In this document: piece after piece, positions 1 through 9,978 of the stretch
Numbering within the stretch: position 1 is the first letter of the stretch
Layout of the letters: each line of letters starts with the position of its first letter
NCBI GenBank assembly: GCA_029060305.1
Contig: JAIDUG010000039.1
Span: 1 to 47,955 of the forward strand
Source of the DNA: Ruminococcus sp.
Lineage (GTDB): Bacteria; Bacillota; Clostridia; Oscillospirales; Ruminococcaceae
DNA: 47,955 bases
Direction of reading: 5' to 3'
Translations under genes and position numbers: made by a program
Notes under the pieces: model-generated
Database searches by the model: none
What the model saw: only the letters and a program-made list of their open reading frames with translations
What the model was told of the DNA's origin: nothing

Positions 1-1881
1 GATACCATACATAGTTTTTAGGACTGATATTACTTCATCTGCACGGTCTTCTGAAATATTTGCCATTGACGGCAACGATATTATGAGTTTTTCAAAACAT
101 CTTCTTATATATTCAAGTGACGAACTGTCCGGAAAATCGTAAAGCTGTTGCAGGCTGTTCAGCATTTCAAAACAGCAGAGACCTTTTCCGACAGAAAAGA
201 AATCACCATCAGAAGCAAGAACATTGTCAATAATATCAGTCTCCGACTTGTTAAGAGGTATACCCATCAGGAAACAGTCAACAGCTATTTGTGCGGAAGT
301 TTCACAACGCATTTCCTCATGGAGTTTCTTTATGGCAATCGTTGTACAGGCTTCCTCAATCGTGAAACCGTCTGTTGTATGGTCAATCAGTGAAGAATCC
401 ACCTCCGGTGAACGTATATAACTCCACTCCTCACGGACACGGCTTCTTCCTTTGTTTGCGTGCAGGTCAGGACCTTTACGCATTTTTGCAAAACCTGTAT
501 TCAGAAAATCCATACGGTGCATAAAACGGCTTAATTCCATACCTCGCTGAGTAGTAAACAAAGACACCTCAACGATATTCTTGTTAGTATCGTTTATTTT
601 GAGACGGAATTTCCTGCTCTGTTCCTCGAAATCCGTTATAAGCGGTGGTACGTGGTTTTTGTCGCCTATGAATCCTACATCATTTCCGGTTGCAAGTTTC
701 TGAAGAATGTCAAGCGGTAACGCTGAAGATATAGTTTTTTCACCCTTTATGAACGTACTCGTTATAGCGTCGGAAAGTTCGTAAATTCCGGACTGTCGGG
801 AATTTCTGAGTGCGGAAAGTCCGTCTATAAGGGTTTTGGCTGAAGTAACATCCGCTATTGTAACCGGTATATCCTTTTTGTTTGTCAATTTTGCGGTTTT
901 CACAAGCAGGTCGAATACAACGTCATTATATACTTTATCAGGCAACTTGCAATCAAGAAGTTTCTTTACTACAGTATCATAAAAATATGGGAAACTCATT
1001 CCTGAAGCATATCCGTGCAATGCGTCCGCCGATTCGTAAGAGTATGCCATAGGATAACAACCGTGCAGTTTTGCGGACATCTTGCGGAGTTTCGGAGACT
1101 TTATCTTGCCTGATTCAAGAAGTTCATAAATTCCCATACTATGAAATCCACCGGTAACAACGAGCACCTTGTTGTATTTTTCCATAGCTTCTGAGACCCT
1201 TTTCGCCATATGTGCCTCACGTGCCAATGTGCCGTCTGTCTGCATTTCTTCCTTTGAAGTTTCCGCACGGTTAATAATACAGTATGTATGAAGCTGTCTG
1301 ACGAATTTTTCAGGAGTAAGATAAAGTCCGCCTATTTCAAAGTATTTTTCCCAAAATTCGTCAAAACTTCTGACGTTTGTTTCCTCACATATTTTTTTAT
1401 AAAATCTGCTTTGTATAAAATGTCCGTCGTCTGCATAACTATGTTTGTCGGCATTTTTTCGTAAGCCTTTCTGTTCGGTAGTATTTATTAGAATGTCACA
1501 ATAAGGCAGGTCGATAAACTCCGCAGGAATACCCATATATCCGGCTTGTTTCAGAGCGTTGTATTCCGGCGACGAGTAAAGAAATGGATAGTAACATTTA
1601 TAATCTTCCGCACTTTCACTGACAAGTTTTTTCGTATCCTTGTAATAATAGTATATCGCAACAGGCAATTTCGTTCTATCGTCGGTAAGTACCGGAATGA
1701 GACTGTTTGCATTTTCAGGACCTTCAATCAGAATTATCTCCGGTTTATACTCCCTGATAGTCCTCACAAGCTGATATGTACACACCGGACTATGATGACG
1801 TACCGGAAACAACAATACTTTTCCGTTGAGGTCGTATGGAATTATTTCAGTAATTTTGCCGTTTCCGAATACTTTTTCCAT
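1..1881 (-). CDS. DUF5682 family protein, 3' end cut by window edge
   Basis: An open frame runs from ATG at 1881 to the window edge (627 codons, no stop reached), so the C-terminus is missing. The start overlaps the last 40 bases of the MoxR gene in another frame, as expected for translational coupling. Near the N-terminus are VRHHSP and, shortly after, a LIEGPENA motif; later comes VLVVTGGFHSMG. The first motif and the company of MoxR, VWA, SWIM and DUF4132 genes are typical of DUF5682. The spacing of the EGP and GGFH motifs recalls the TraB/ChaN/EreA-like superfamily, but that link is my inference. No signal peptide or membrane segment is visible, so it is probably cytoplasmic. The biochemical role is unknown. 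Confidence 0.8.
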   Translation of the reverse strand, partial: MEKVFGNGKITEIIPYDLNGKVLLFPVRHHSPVCTYQLVRTIREYKPEIILIEGPENANSLIPVLTDDRTKLPVAIYYYYKDTKKLVSESAEDYKCYYPFLYSSPEYNALKQAGYMGIPAEFIDLPYCDILINTTEQKGLRKNADKHSYADDGHFIQSRFYKKICEETNVRSFDEFWEKYFEIGGLYLTPEKFVRQLHTYCIINRAETSKEEMQTDGTLAREAHMAKRVSEAMEKYNKVLVVTGGFHSMGIYELLESGKIKSPKLRKMSAKLHGCYPMAYSYESADALHGYASGMSFPYFYDTVVKKLLDCKLPDKVYNDVVFDLLVKTAKLTNKKDIPVTIADVTSAKTLIDGLSALRNSRQSGIYELSDAITSTFIKGEKTISSALPLDILQKLATGNDVGFIGDKNHVPPLITDFEEQSRKFRLKINDTNKNIVEVSLFTTQRGMELSRFMHRMDFLNTGFAKMRKGPDLHANKGRSRVREEWSYIRSPEVDSSLIDHTTDGFTIEEACTTIAIKKLHEEMRCETSAQIAVDCFLMGIPLNKSETDIIDNVLASDGDFFSVGKGLCCFEMLNSLQQLYDFPDSSSLEYIRRCFEKLIISLPSMANISEDRADEVISVLKTMYGI

Positions 1882-2945
1882 AATCCACCAACTTTACTTT
1901 TTTCTTTCTCAACAGTACGGAAATACGCTTTCAGTTTTTCTAAATCGTCCTTATTTTCCTTGCATACAGCACCCAAAAGATTTTCCGTCATAACGCCTAA
2001 ATCAATTTTTCCGTCATTGTAATACCAAGCATGACTGATAGTCTGATAGTACACGGAAACAGCTTCCGCAGTACTCATAACGGCAACAGGTTTGTCAATG
2101 TGAGTTCCTTTTTCAGTTATTCCCTCACGGAGTTCATGATAAGTAACTGCAAGAAGTTCTGCCGTATCGGTATCAACAGGCATATCAATATGGTTTGATT
2201 TGGCAAGGTTCTGAGCCTCACGGACTATTATCTCTTTTTCAAGTCTTACGTCCTTTACAGGTTCTACCGTCTCAAAGTTGAAACGTCTTTTCAAAGCTCC
2301 CGACATTTCGTTGACACCTTTATCACGAGTATTTGCAGTACCTATGATATTGAATCCTGATTTTGCAAGCACAAGTCCGTCGTCGCCAAGTTCGGGAATA
2401 TTCAGTATCTGGTCACTCATAACTGAAATCAGACTGTCCTGAATTTCTGCCGGAGTACGTGTTATCTCCTCAAAACGTGCAAAAATACCCTTTTCCATTC
2501 CGACAAGCAACGGCGACGGTACAAGAGCCTCACGGCAAGGACCTTTTGAAAGCAACAACGCATAATTCCAGCTATACTTAATCATATCTTCTGTAGTACC
2601 TGCCGTACCCTGTACTGTATTCGTACTTATTCCGCAACAGCCTGCCGAAAGAAGTTCAGAAAGCATAGTCTTTGCTGTACCTGGTTCACCGACAAGCATA
2701 AGTCCACGGTTTCCGGCAAGGGTTATAATACATCTTTCAACAAGTGCATCGTTACCGTAGAATTTTCTTGAAATAACAACGTTTCCGTTATCTGTTTTAA
2801 CCTTTCCGCCGAGAATAAAAGTTCTTACGGCTTTCGGAGAGAGTTTCCAGTTTTCCGGACGTTTTCCGGTGTCGTACTTTGCAAGTAATGCGAGTTCCTC
2901 CGCATAACGCACCTCAACAGGCGGTTTGATTGAAATTTTTTCCAT
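1842..2945 (-). CDS. MoxR-type AAA+ ATPase
   Basis: A 367-residue AAA+ ATPase. Walker A GEPGTAKT lies at residues 86-93, a Walker B-like ARFEEI at 156-161, sensor 1 IIGTANTRD at 200-208 and an arginine-finger segment ALKRRFNF at 217-224. The preference for an ATPase core followed by a helical lid fits the MoxR/RavA branch. Such ATPases usually work with a VWA-domain partner to remodel or load metals into targets, and a VWA gene opens this operon. The ribosome site AAAGGAG precedes the ATG. The gene starts 2 bases after the DUF4132 stop, and DUF5682 starts inside its 3' end. The substrate is unknown. Confidence 0.92.
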   Translation of the reverse strand: MEKISIKPPVEVRYAEELALLAKYDTGKRPENWKLSPKAVRTFILGGKVKTDNGNVVISRKFYGNDALVERCIITLAGNRGLMLVGEPGTAKTMLSELLSAGCCGISTNTVQGTAGTTEDMIKYSWNYALLLSKGPCREALVPSPLLVGMEKGIFARFEEITRTPAEIQDSLISVMSDQILNIPELGDDGLVLAKSGFNIIGTANTRDKGVNEMSGALKRRFNFETVEPVKDVRLEKEIIVREAQNLAKSNHIDMPVDTDTAELLAVTYHELREGITEKGTHIDKPVAVMSTAEAVSVYYQTISHAWYYNDGKIDLGVMTENLLGAVCKENKDDLEKLKAYFRTVEKEKSKVGGLWKKYSETAKLLK

Positions 2946-2947
2946 AA

Positions 2948-5900
2948 TTAAACTCCTTTATCTTCTGCGTTGCCGAATGACGACAACTGCATTATTATTT
3001 CGCTGAAATAGCGTAAATTTACGTTTTTGATTTTAAGGTTGTTTGTATAATAACCCGAATTATAGTTTTTGAAAATAAGTTTTCCGAGATGAACGTCTTC
3101 CGCTTCCATGTAGTCAATACACATTCCGTCAAAAGCTATTTCCGTGTGATAGCCGTCATAAACTGTAGTACCGTCAGAATTTTTCGTACATTTTATAATG
3201 TCATTACGTACAAACTCCAAAAAATAACCTGCGTCCATAGGTTCACCGGTTTCCCAACCCTGTTTTGTAAGTTTTCCCCTGAGAGTATAACTGCTTATAC
3301 TTATTCCCTCAAAACGTGTTATTTCGTCGGAATTGAGTTCCTTTTCAGTAGGCTTATAACAACGTCTTGTAAGCTGATTGAACGGCTGAGTTATTTCATA
3401 GTCGGAAAGCTGTTCAATCCATGTGTTTTTCTGTTCGTCAGTGAGTTCTATCGGGTGTACAAGTCCTATTGAAGCATTTTCGGGAATTTCAAACTCATCT
3501 TCCTCTATATTCGTGAAACTTCCGTCGTCCATATAGCGAAAACTTTCAATCAGTTCAGAACCGTTATATATTCCCCATATGAGACCGATTGCGAAACAGT
3601 GCATAACAGGATTTTTTACAAACAACTTTTTCCAGTCATCGCAATTCCACTTTCTGTCACACATCAGAACGTATTCAAGACGTTGTTTCTGATTTTCTAT
3701 AACCGTCTTAATCTGCTTTTTCATAACCTTGAAATCGTTATAGGATTTCTCAGCGATTGCCTTGTCGTCATTTGCCCCAACCTTTGGCATATTCTTGACT
3801 TTTTTGTCACCGTTGTAAATCTCTATTTCAAGAGTTGGAGTAAGGTAAACATTAAACTGTCTCTTGCCGTAATCGAAAACCCTGCACATCTGTTCATTGA
3901 ATCCCATATCGGGTACAATTCTGTCAGAAAGTTCTTCCTTTGTTATTCCGAGGAGTTCGGAGGCTTTTATAAGTGCGTCATTTGCGGAATTGCGTACCTG
4001 TCTGTGTTTGAATTTGCGTGCCATACTGTCAACGTTTAAGAGTGCTTCGGAGCTTCCGTTTACTGCCATAGCGTAGACAGCTTCAGAAGCTATCGCCCCT
4101 CTTGAATTTTCAGACCATTCTTTTATATACTTCATAAGGGTCTCAATCATATCGTGACCGCCGTGTACTCCGCAAAACCACATAACCCATTTAGTTTTAG
4201 CGGTTGCACCTTTGCAAACCCAACGTCTGAACACTTCAACAGCAAAACTGTTAAGGTCGTCGGGATTTATCTTTTCTGCAATCTCAACGGCTGTATTATT
4301 TATTGCGATTGACGGCATATCAGAATAAAGTATTATCAGAGTTTTCAGGTAATTTTCCGGTACTTCTGTACCGTCCTTGAAATTCAAAGTCTTGTAAGGC
4401 TGTTCAAAAAGCCACGCAACTTTTTTCGCCTTTGCACCTTTGACGAGACTTGCGACAATATCAACGCTTATGTCATTTCCGGAAACTGAATTTTCAGGAG
4501 TACTTACACCAATAAGTCCGGCGATACGTACCTTTAATTTATCCGACTTCTCTTTTGCAAAAGCCTTTTCAAGTTCTTCCTTGTATGTACCGTCGTTGTT
4601 TTTTTCGATTACAGATACAGCAAGTTCACGGAAAGTGGATTTTTTAGATTGCAGTAATTCTATAATATCTTCACGCCATTCAACAGAGACAGTCGCCGTC
4701 AACGTCTCTTTAACTCTCTTGCTTGTATCGCCTGCAACTGAAAGAATCTGTTTTTTATACTTGTTACTGTCAGCGGTTGCAAGCGACATAAGGTATAAAC
4801 AACGTGTAGTTACAGACATCTTTTTAACGTCAACGTCAGCGAACACTTCAATATGTTTTGCAACAGCCTTTGAACAATCAAGTAAAATCTTCTCGCTCAT
4901 ATATGAATCAGCAAATTCACCAAGTTTTTCAAGAATAATTTCGCTGTCCGCTACCTGCTCGATAAGTATTTCTGTATACTGTTCTATATTTTTTTCTATG
5001 ACAAAATCAACATATGACCTTATGAAATAAAATACACCCCACGACTTCATAAACGTCATAACAGTAATTACACGTTTAATAAATTCGTCCATACCGTAAG
5101 AAGATATATAACCGTTGAAATACTGTGCTTGAATACTGTCCAGTTTTACATTTATATAATCCTTTATATCTGAAAAATCAAGATTTCCCTTAATATAATC
5201 GTGTACTTCCTTTTTATGAACACCGAAAACCGCACTGAAATCCTTTGCAAGACGTTTCTGTGTTTTTTCTTTGAAGTTATTTTTCATATGTTTGTACTCA
5301 GGGTTTGAATCAGTAAGAATATTTTCCATTTGTGACGCTTTTTTAATATCAGAAACTTCGTTCATAGCCTTGACGTATTCTTCCGTATGCTTAACCGCCA
5401 ACATTCCGAAATATTCCTTTAAATAACCTTTTTCAATATCATATTTTTCCGCAATAGATGACATATACGAAGAGGTCATACATTCGGGTACTTCCGCAAT
5501 AAGATTAAGTATTCTGCTTGGGTCATGTACTTTGTCAATAGCACTTTCAGCCACTGAAACACGATAAGCAGTTATATATTTTACGAAATACTTTTTAAGT
5601 TCGTCAGAAAAATAAGCTCCCTCACCTACTGCAAGCAGAAGTCTTACGCCGAATGGCATTGTAGGCGATATAAGTCCTTTTACACATTCAATCAGCTTGT
5701 TTACTATAACTTCATTTTCTGTATGTGATTTTATGATTTTGCTGAAAATTACCTTTTCCATAACAGACTTCTTTTTAGGAACGGGAATCTGATTAAGAGC
5801 CTTTGCACAAAGAAGTGCGATAACAACAGGGTCTTTTACAAACTCCATAGCGTCAAGACATATCTGCGGAGATTTGTTAAGCTGTATTATCTTACTGTCT

Positions 5901-6319
5901 TTACAATATGATAAATATATCGCCAAATAACAAGCCTCAGCTTTGTCGCCGTATCTTGACGACAGTGCTTTTATAATGGTTTCTTCATAGTCGTTCTTTG
6001 AAGTATTTGAATATATAATTCTTATAAAATCATATGAATCATTACCGTATAAAGCCTGAGACAACAATATATAACGTTCAACAAGTTCCTGACTTCTGAC
6101 GGATAAGATTTCACTTTTTACTGCTTTTTCAAGATTATAGTATTTGCCCCAATCCTTGAGATAAGAATGAACAGGTATTTTGTCAAGAAGTGTGTTGTCT
6201 CTGTTCTTTGAGATGTCGAGATACTCCATAGCGATGTCTATAACACCACTTTCAATTTTGTAGCTTTCCAGTGCCTTTGAAAGATTCTGGAATTTCTGTG
6301 TACGATGTGCATAAAGCAT
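2948..6319 (-). CDS. DUF4132 domain-containing large protein
   Basis: A 1123-residue soluble protein. Most of its length looks alpha-helical and repetitive, with HEAT-like segments such as AKHIEVFADVDVKKM and AIASEAVYAMAVNGSSEALL. The C-terminal third carries the features I associate with DUF4132: HPIELTDEQ, then DYEITQPFNQLTRR, then a closing beta-rich part with RGKLTKQGWETGEP. The start ATG lies 3 bases beyond the SWIM stop, and the stop lies 2 bases before the MoxR start, so translation is probably coupled. DUF4132 proteins recur beside MoxR, VWA and SWIM genes; a scaffold or target-recognition role is a guess. No catalytic motif was recognised. Confidence 0.85.
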   Translation of the reverse strand: MLYAHRTQKFQNLSKALESYKIESGVIDIAMEYLDISKNRDNTLLDKIPVHSYLKDWGKYYNLEKAVKSEILSVRSQELVERYILLSQALYGNDSYDFIRIIYSNTSKNDYEETIIKALSSRYGDKAEACYLAIYLSYCKDSKIIQLNKSPQICLDAMEFVKDPVVIALLCAKALNQIPVPKKKSVMEKVIFSKIIKSHTENEVIVNKLIECVKGLISPTMPFGVRLLLAVGEGAYFSDELKKYFVKYITAYRVSVAESAIDKVHDPSRILNLIAEVPECMTSSYMSSIAEKYDIEKGYLKEYFGMLAVKHTEEYVKAMNEVSDIKKASQMENILTDSNPEYKHMKNNFKEKTQKRLAKDFSAVFGVHKKEVHDYIKGNLDFSDIKDYINVKLDSIQAQYFNGYISSYGMDEFIKRVITVMTFMKSWGVFYFIRSYVDFVIEKNIEQYTEILIEQVADSEIILEKLGEFADSYMSEKILLDCSKAVAKHIEVFADVDVKKMSVTTRCLYLMSLATADSNKYKKQILSVAGDTSKRVKETLTATVSVEWREDIIELLQSKKSTFRELAVSVIEKNNDGTYKEELEKAFAKEKSDKLKVRIAGLIGVSTPENSVSGNDISVDIVASLVKGAKAKKVAWLFEQPYKTLNFKDGTEVPENYLKTLIILYSDMPSIAINNTAVEIAEKINPDDLNSFAVEVFRRWVCKGATAKTKWVMWFCGVHGGHDMIETLMKYIKEWSENSRGAIASEAVYAMAVNGSSEALLNVDSMARKFKHRQVRNSANDALIKASELLGITKEELSDRIVPDMGFNEQMCRVFDYGKRQFNVYLTPTLEIEIYNGDKKVKNMPKVGANDDKAIAEKSYNDFKVMKKQIKTVIENQKQRLEYVLMCDRKWNCDDWKKLFVKNPVMHCFAIGLIWGIYNGSELIESFRYMDDGSFTNIEEDEFEIPENASIGLVHPIELTDEQKNTWIEQLSDYEITQPFNQLTRRCYKPTEKELNSDEITRFEGISISSYTLRGKLTKQGWETGEPMDAGYFLEFVRNDIIKCTKNSDGTTVYDGYHTEIAFDGMCIDYMEAEDVHLGKLIFKNYNSGYYTNNLKIKNVNLRYFSEIIMQLSSFGNAEDKGV

Positions 6320-6322
6320 AAT

Positions 6323-8104
6323 TCAATTACTTCCTTTCATATTTGATAGCGATGTGATAACCGCAAGTTTTTTTCTGCTATGACGTATGTAGTCAGATAT
6401 TGTACGCATTTTCAATAATACTTCTGTACTGTCTCCGTCCGTGCGGTGACGGTATGATGATGCACTTTCCATAAATTCACCTATAATACGGCTCAGACCT
6501 TTCAGTCCATAGTTGAAAGCCATATTTTCAAGTTTATGGTCATTTTTTATGTCAGCTTGCAAACCGCTACGTACAATAACTGTAATCTTATCAGTTACTT
6601 CCGTGAAAAAGTCAAGAATTTCTTCCGCATATACCGCCGAAACTTCTATATTTTCGTACTGTTCGGGAAGTTCATAAGGTTCACGGTACTGTTTCTTTAT
6701 GAAGTCATATACTTCTATCGGGAAAAGTGTGAGTTCACCGTCATATATGTAAGCGGTCGCAAGAAATACATAATTCTTTTGCGGATTTTCAAGCATTTTT
6801 TTGCCTATACTTTCCAAAAGGTCTATAAAATCCTTGTTTTCCGCTGAGTATTTCGCACGGACGGAAATCCTGTTTTTATTTACATCCTCAAGAGTTATAA
6901 CGTGCTGTTGAGAATACTTATCGAAAAAATTTTCTATACACTTTTCGGGCTGTACAAAACACATCTTGTCAAGTTCTGTTTTCGGATTCTTTTCAGAAAT
7001 TTCAACCGCAAGCTGTCGGAAATCAGTATAAATCATATCTCTTACTTCATCGCAGTCTATTTGTGCATCGTATGCAGTTAAAACAGTGGTTTCCTGAGAA
7101 GTCGAAAGTTTTCCGTTACTTACCTTTGCGTTGATTAAAACCATCTCAGAATGCATCATATTTTTTATAGGAGTATTCAGTCCCCATATGAAACTGTTTG
7201 CCTGAAAATATTTCTGTCTGTTGTCGTAAAAAACAGGTCTGACATCTGATATAGAAAAGAAACGCTGTTCAGCATAGGGGTCTATATTCAGAAAATAATA
7301 TATTTCCCCTGCATAGTCTCCGTTTACGCTTCTCTGTCCGACCGGAAGTATAGTCAGTTTTTTTCCGTAATTCTCATACGTCTGCCGGAATGTTCCTAAC
7401 TGTTCGGGTTTCAGACTTTCGGCAGTAAGTTCGGTAAGAAGTCCGGTACAGTAACATATTTCATTTATAAAACTGTCCATACTGAATGAGGCACGCCTTT
7501 CGATACAGTCAGATAATTTACTGCCTATTGTGCGGAGATTACTTTCAGCGTCTGCCATTCTGAGAGCGTGACAGCGTACCGCCACGGCTTCCAACATATC
7601 CGGCAAACTCTCAGGAATACGTACAAGACCGTATTTTATTATGTTTCCGAGAGTGTCAAGGCACTGTTGCACACATTCGTGAATTTTTGTAACATCACGT
7701 TCAGACAAAAATTCCTCCTGCGGTTCTTCCGGAACGCTTTCTGGCGGTGATGACTGCACATCTTCCGAAGTTTCCGGAATATCAGCATTTACTACCGAAT
7801 CAATTTCTTCCTGTAATTCTTCCGACTGAGACGGCATTTCCACATTATTACGGAGTATAATTATTGCTCCGATTATATGACGGCATATTCCTCTTGAAAT
7901 ACAAGTACATTTGCTTTCTGCAAGCGGTACTGTAATTGTACAGGTTTCGCCACCTGTCCGGACTGTTGCGGAGTTATCCGACAAATCAAAATCAGGTATT
8001 ACACCGTCAACGTCTTTGCAGGCACGCTTATAAGTACCTTTGTTTGAAAGACCGACTAAAAAATTCTCGTCAGCAAACCAAAGGGCTTTCTTTAAATCTT
8101 CCAA
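6323..8104 (-). CDS. SWIM zinc-finger protein
   Basis: About 593 residues. The SWIM motif is visible as CTCISRGICRH, which gives the CxCx(n)CxH zinc ligands at C66, C68, C74 and H76. SWIM fingers bind DNA or protein; here the finger sits in the first hundred residues, and a long region without recognised motifs follows. I place the start at TTG 8104, because AGGAGG lies 8 bases upstream of it; a GTG at 8113 would overlap that ribosome site. It is preceded by the VWA gene (stop 8117) and followed 3 bases later by DUF4132. An acidic, Pro/Ser/Glu-rich stretch near residues 95-140 looks disordered. Confidence 0.85.
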   Translation of the reverse strand: MEDLKKALWFADENFLVGLSNKGTYKRACKDVDGVIPDFDLSDNSATVRTGGETCTITVPLAESKCTCISRGICRHIIGAIIILRNNVEMPSQSEELQEEIDSVVNADIPETSEDVQSSPPESVPEEPQEEFLSERDVTKIHECVQQCLDTLGNIIKYGLVRIPESLPDMLEAVAVRCHALRMADAESNLRTIGSKLSDCIERRASFSMDSFINEICYCTGLLTELTAESLKPEQLGTFRQTYENYGKKLTILPVGQRSVNGDYAGEIYYFLNIDPYAEQRFFSISDVRPVFYDNRQKYFQANSFIWGLNTPIKNMMHSEMVLINAKVSNGKLSTSQETTVLTAYDAQIDCDEVRDMIYTDFRQLAVEISEKNPKTELDKMCFVQPEKCIENFFDKYSQQHVITLEDVNKNRISVRAKYSAENKDFIDLLESIGKKMLENPQKNYVFLATAYIYDGELTLFPIEVYDFIKKQYREPYELPEQYENIEVSAVYAEEILDFFTEVTDKITVIVRSGLQADIKNDHKLENMAFNYGLKGLSRIIGEFMESASSYRHRTDGDSTEVLLKMRTISDYIRHSRKKLAVITSLSNMKGSN

Positions 8105-8116
8105 AAAATCCACCTC

Positions 8117-9262
8117 CTATGAAAACATTCTGCCGATATAGTCGCCGAGCTGGTCGGGTGTCAACGCTCCGACAAATGCTCCCATATTTGCAAGTATCTG
8201 ACCTAAATTCCTGTCATAAGCGGGACAGGCTTCCTCGTCAAGTGCAGTAAGGAAATTGAGTTTAGCACCGCTTTCAATAATATTCTTGCTTATGTTCAGC
8301 AAACGGCTTTGTACAGCACCTTCATAGAGGTCAGTCACAACGATAACACTTGTATGTGACGGCGTAGTTATAAGGCTTTCGCAGTAACCTAAAGCACTTC
8401 CTATATCAGTACCACCGCCAAGCTGTACACTCATAAGCACTTGTGCAGGGTCGTCAGCATCGTCCGAAAGGTCTACAATCTGAGTATCAAAAATAATCAG
8501 CTTTACTTCCGCAAACGGCAGATTTGAAATAATCTGAGCCATTACCGCACTGTATATAATAGACCCTGTCATTGAACCGCTTTCGTCGATTGCGATAATT
8601 ACACGCTTGTTATTATAACGCTTTACACGGTTACTGAAATATATATTTTTCAAAATAATCTGCTGACTTTCGCTGTCGTAATTTTTCAGATTGCGACGGA
8701 TTGTTTTCTGTATATCAAGATTTCTTACAGAATGTAAAGGGCTTGAGGAATTTCTGTCTATACGTCCCAGTACAGAACGTCTTATATCATTTTCAAGTTT
8801 ATGTCTTATTTCGTCTGCAACCTGTCGTGCAATACGTCTTGCAGTTTCAAGAACTTCACCTTTCATAAGGTGTTTCAACTGCAATACAATTTTCAGCAGA
8901 TTCATGTCGGGTTTCATCTGTTCAAGGATTTCATTATCAGTAAGAAGCTCCGTCATCTCAAATTCTTCAAGAGCGTGTTTTTCAAGAACTTCCGCAGTTT
9001 TATTCGGGAAAAGGTTGCGGACTTTTGTAATCCATTCAGCAGTAGTAATAACGGTATCAGCAAGACCGCCTTTTCGACTTTCACTTCTTACGTCGTCTCC
9101 TTGTGAACGGCTGTAGAGATAATCAAGTAACTGCTCCATATCCATAAAACTTTGTATATTGCTTTCAGTACTGTTGAATGGCAGTTGTTGGTCTGAGAGG
9201 TTTCCCAGTATCAAACGCCAGCGATTCACAGCGGTCTGGTCGTAATTTTCGGGAGTATTCAT
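8117..9262 (-). CDS. VWA (CoxE-like) domain protein
   Basis: About 381 residues, first gene of the five-gene operon. The C-terminal half is a von Willebrand A domain: IAIDESGSMTGS gives the DxSxS metal site (D226, S228, S230), followed by IIFDTQIVDL and GGGTDIGSAL, which supply the remaining MIDAS loops. The N-terminal half is helical and charged. VWA partners of MoxR ATPases normally dock to the hexamer as adaptors, which is the likely role here. I choose ATG 9262; AGGGGA lies 12 bases upstream. A TTG at 9304 in the same frame would add 14 residues but lacks a good ribosome site. The operon promoter lies just upstream. Confidence 0.88.
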   Translation of the reverse strand: MNTPENYDQTAVNRWRLILGNLSDQQLPFNSTESNIQSFMDMEQLLDYLYSRSQGDDVRSESRKGGLADTVITTAEWITKVRNLFPNKTAEVLEKHALEEFEMTELLTDNEILEQMKPDMNLLKIVLQLKHLMKGEVLETARRIARQVADEIRHKLENDIRRSVLGRIDRNSSSPLHSVRNLDIQKTIRRNLKNYDSESQQIILKNIYFSNRVKRYNNKRVIIAIDESGSMTGSIIYSAVMAQIISNLPFAEVKLIIFDTQIVDLSDDADDPAQVLMSVQLGGGTDIGSALGYCESLITTPSHTSVIVVTDLYEGAVQSRLLNISKNIIESGAKLNFLTALDEEACPAYDRNLGQILANMGAFVGALTPDQLGDYIGRMFS

Positions 9263-9327
9263 TGCTTTTTTTAATCCCCTTTCGGTATATTTGTTTTTTT
9301 GCAAAACTGAACATTTATTCTCTTTTA

Positions 9328-9356
9328 ATTATACCATATTATGAATTACTTTTCAA
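9328..9356 (-). promoter_or_regulatory. Promoter of the VWA-SWIM-DUF4132-MoxR-DUF5682 operon
   Basis: On the minus strand TTGAAA (9356-9351) and TATAAT (9333-9328) are separated by exactly 17 bases, with TG one base before the -10 (extended -10). The expected transcript starts near 9321, about 60 bases before the VWA start. No other promoter this good was seen inside the operon, which has only 2-3 base gaps. Confidence 0.8.
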
Positions 9357-9359
9357 TAG

Positions 9360-9395
9360 AAAAAAAAATATTCCCCGAAAAAATTTTTTCAGGGA
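9360..9395 (-). terminator. Intrinsic terminator of the HD-domain gene
   Basis: Minus-strand hairpin TTCCC(T)GAAAAA / TTTTTC(G)GGGAA followed by a run of Ts (9369-9360). It lies just past the HD gene stop and directly abuts the -35 box of the next operon, leaving only a few bases between the two units. Confidence 0.75.
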
Positions 9396-9406
9396 AATCT
9401 TTAATA

Positions 9407-9916
9407 TCAGTTGTTTTTTTGGGTGGGAATAATTCCACAGATTTTCGGCACACATACTTCCAGTACCGCACAATATTTGTCTATCAGTGTAATGACGTAA
9501 GTTTCACGGTATTTCGGAAGTTTCACTGTCATCGGAAACATATGCTTTTCTATAATGTCACGTTCAAGAGGAGTTATATGCGTAACGTGTTCGGCGTTTC
9601 TTACCGCAATAAGTGAGTGCATAAGACTATGTGACATCTGACCTTTTTCACGGAGCGAATTATATTCCTTGCGGTCATAATAGAAAAGGTCGTGCAGAAG
9701 TCCTGCCCTCGCCGCTGAACGTGCATTCAGCCCTAATTTTCTGCACAATATATAACTGTAGTAAGAGACGTTGAGACAGTGCTGAAAACGTGTTGTAGAG
9801 ATATGGTGCGTTATGTCTTTGAGAGGTTCGAGGTCTGAAGAGTTTATAATGTCACGTATGCAATCATAGTAAGCACACAACGAAAGGTCTTTTTTTGAAC
9901 ATATAGCTTTCAGCAT
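9407..9916 (-). CDS. HD-domain phosphohydrolase
   Basis: 169 residues. The metal-dependent phosphohydrolase signature is visible: H46 in FQHCLNVSYYS and the HD pair H75-D76 in GLLHDLFYYD, with a further histidine in LMHSLIAVRNAEH. Small HD proteins of this size hydrolyse nucleotides or phosphate esters; the substrate cannot be read from the sequence. CCGGAGG lies 7 bases before the ATG, and a consensus promoter lies 60 bases upstream, so it is probably monocistronic. No membrane or sensory domain is present. Confidence 0.82.
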   Translation of the reverse strand: MLKAICSKKDLSLCAYYDCIRDIINSSDLEPLKDITHHISTTRFQHCLNVSYYSYILCRKLGLNARSAARAGLLHDLFYYDRKEYNSLREKGQMSHSLMHSLIAVRNAEHVTHITPLERDIIEKHMFPMTVKLPKYRETYVITLIDKYCAVLEVCVPKICGIIPTQKNN

Positions 9917-9978
9917 AAAAACGCCTCCGGTTTGAAAATTTTATTTTTGCGTATACTAAAAAAATCATTCTTGCTATG

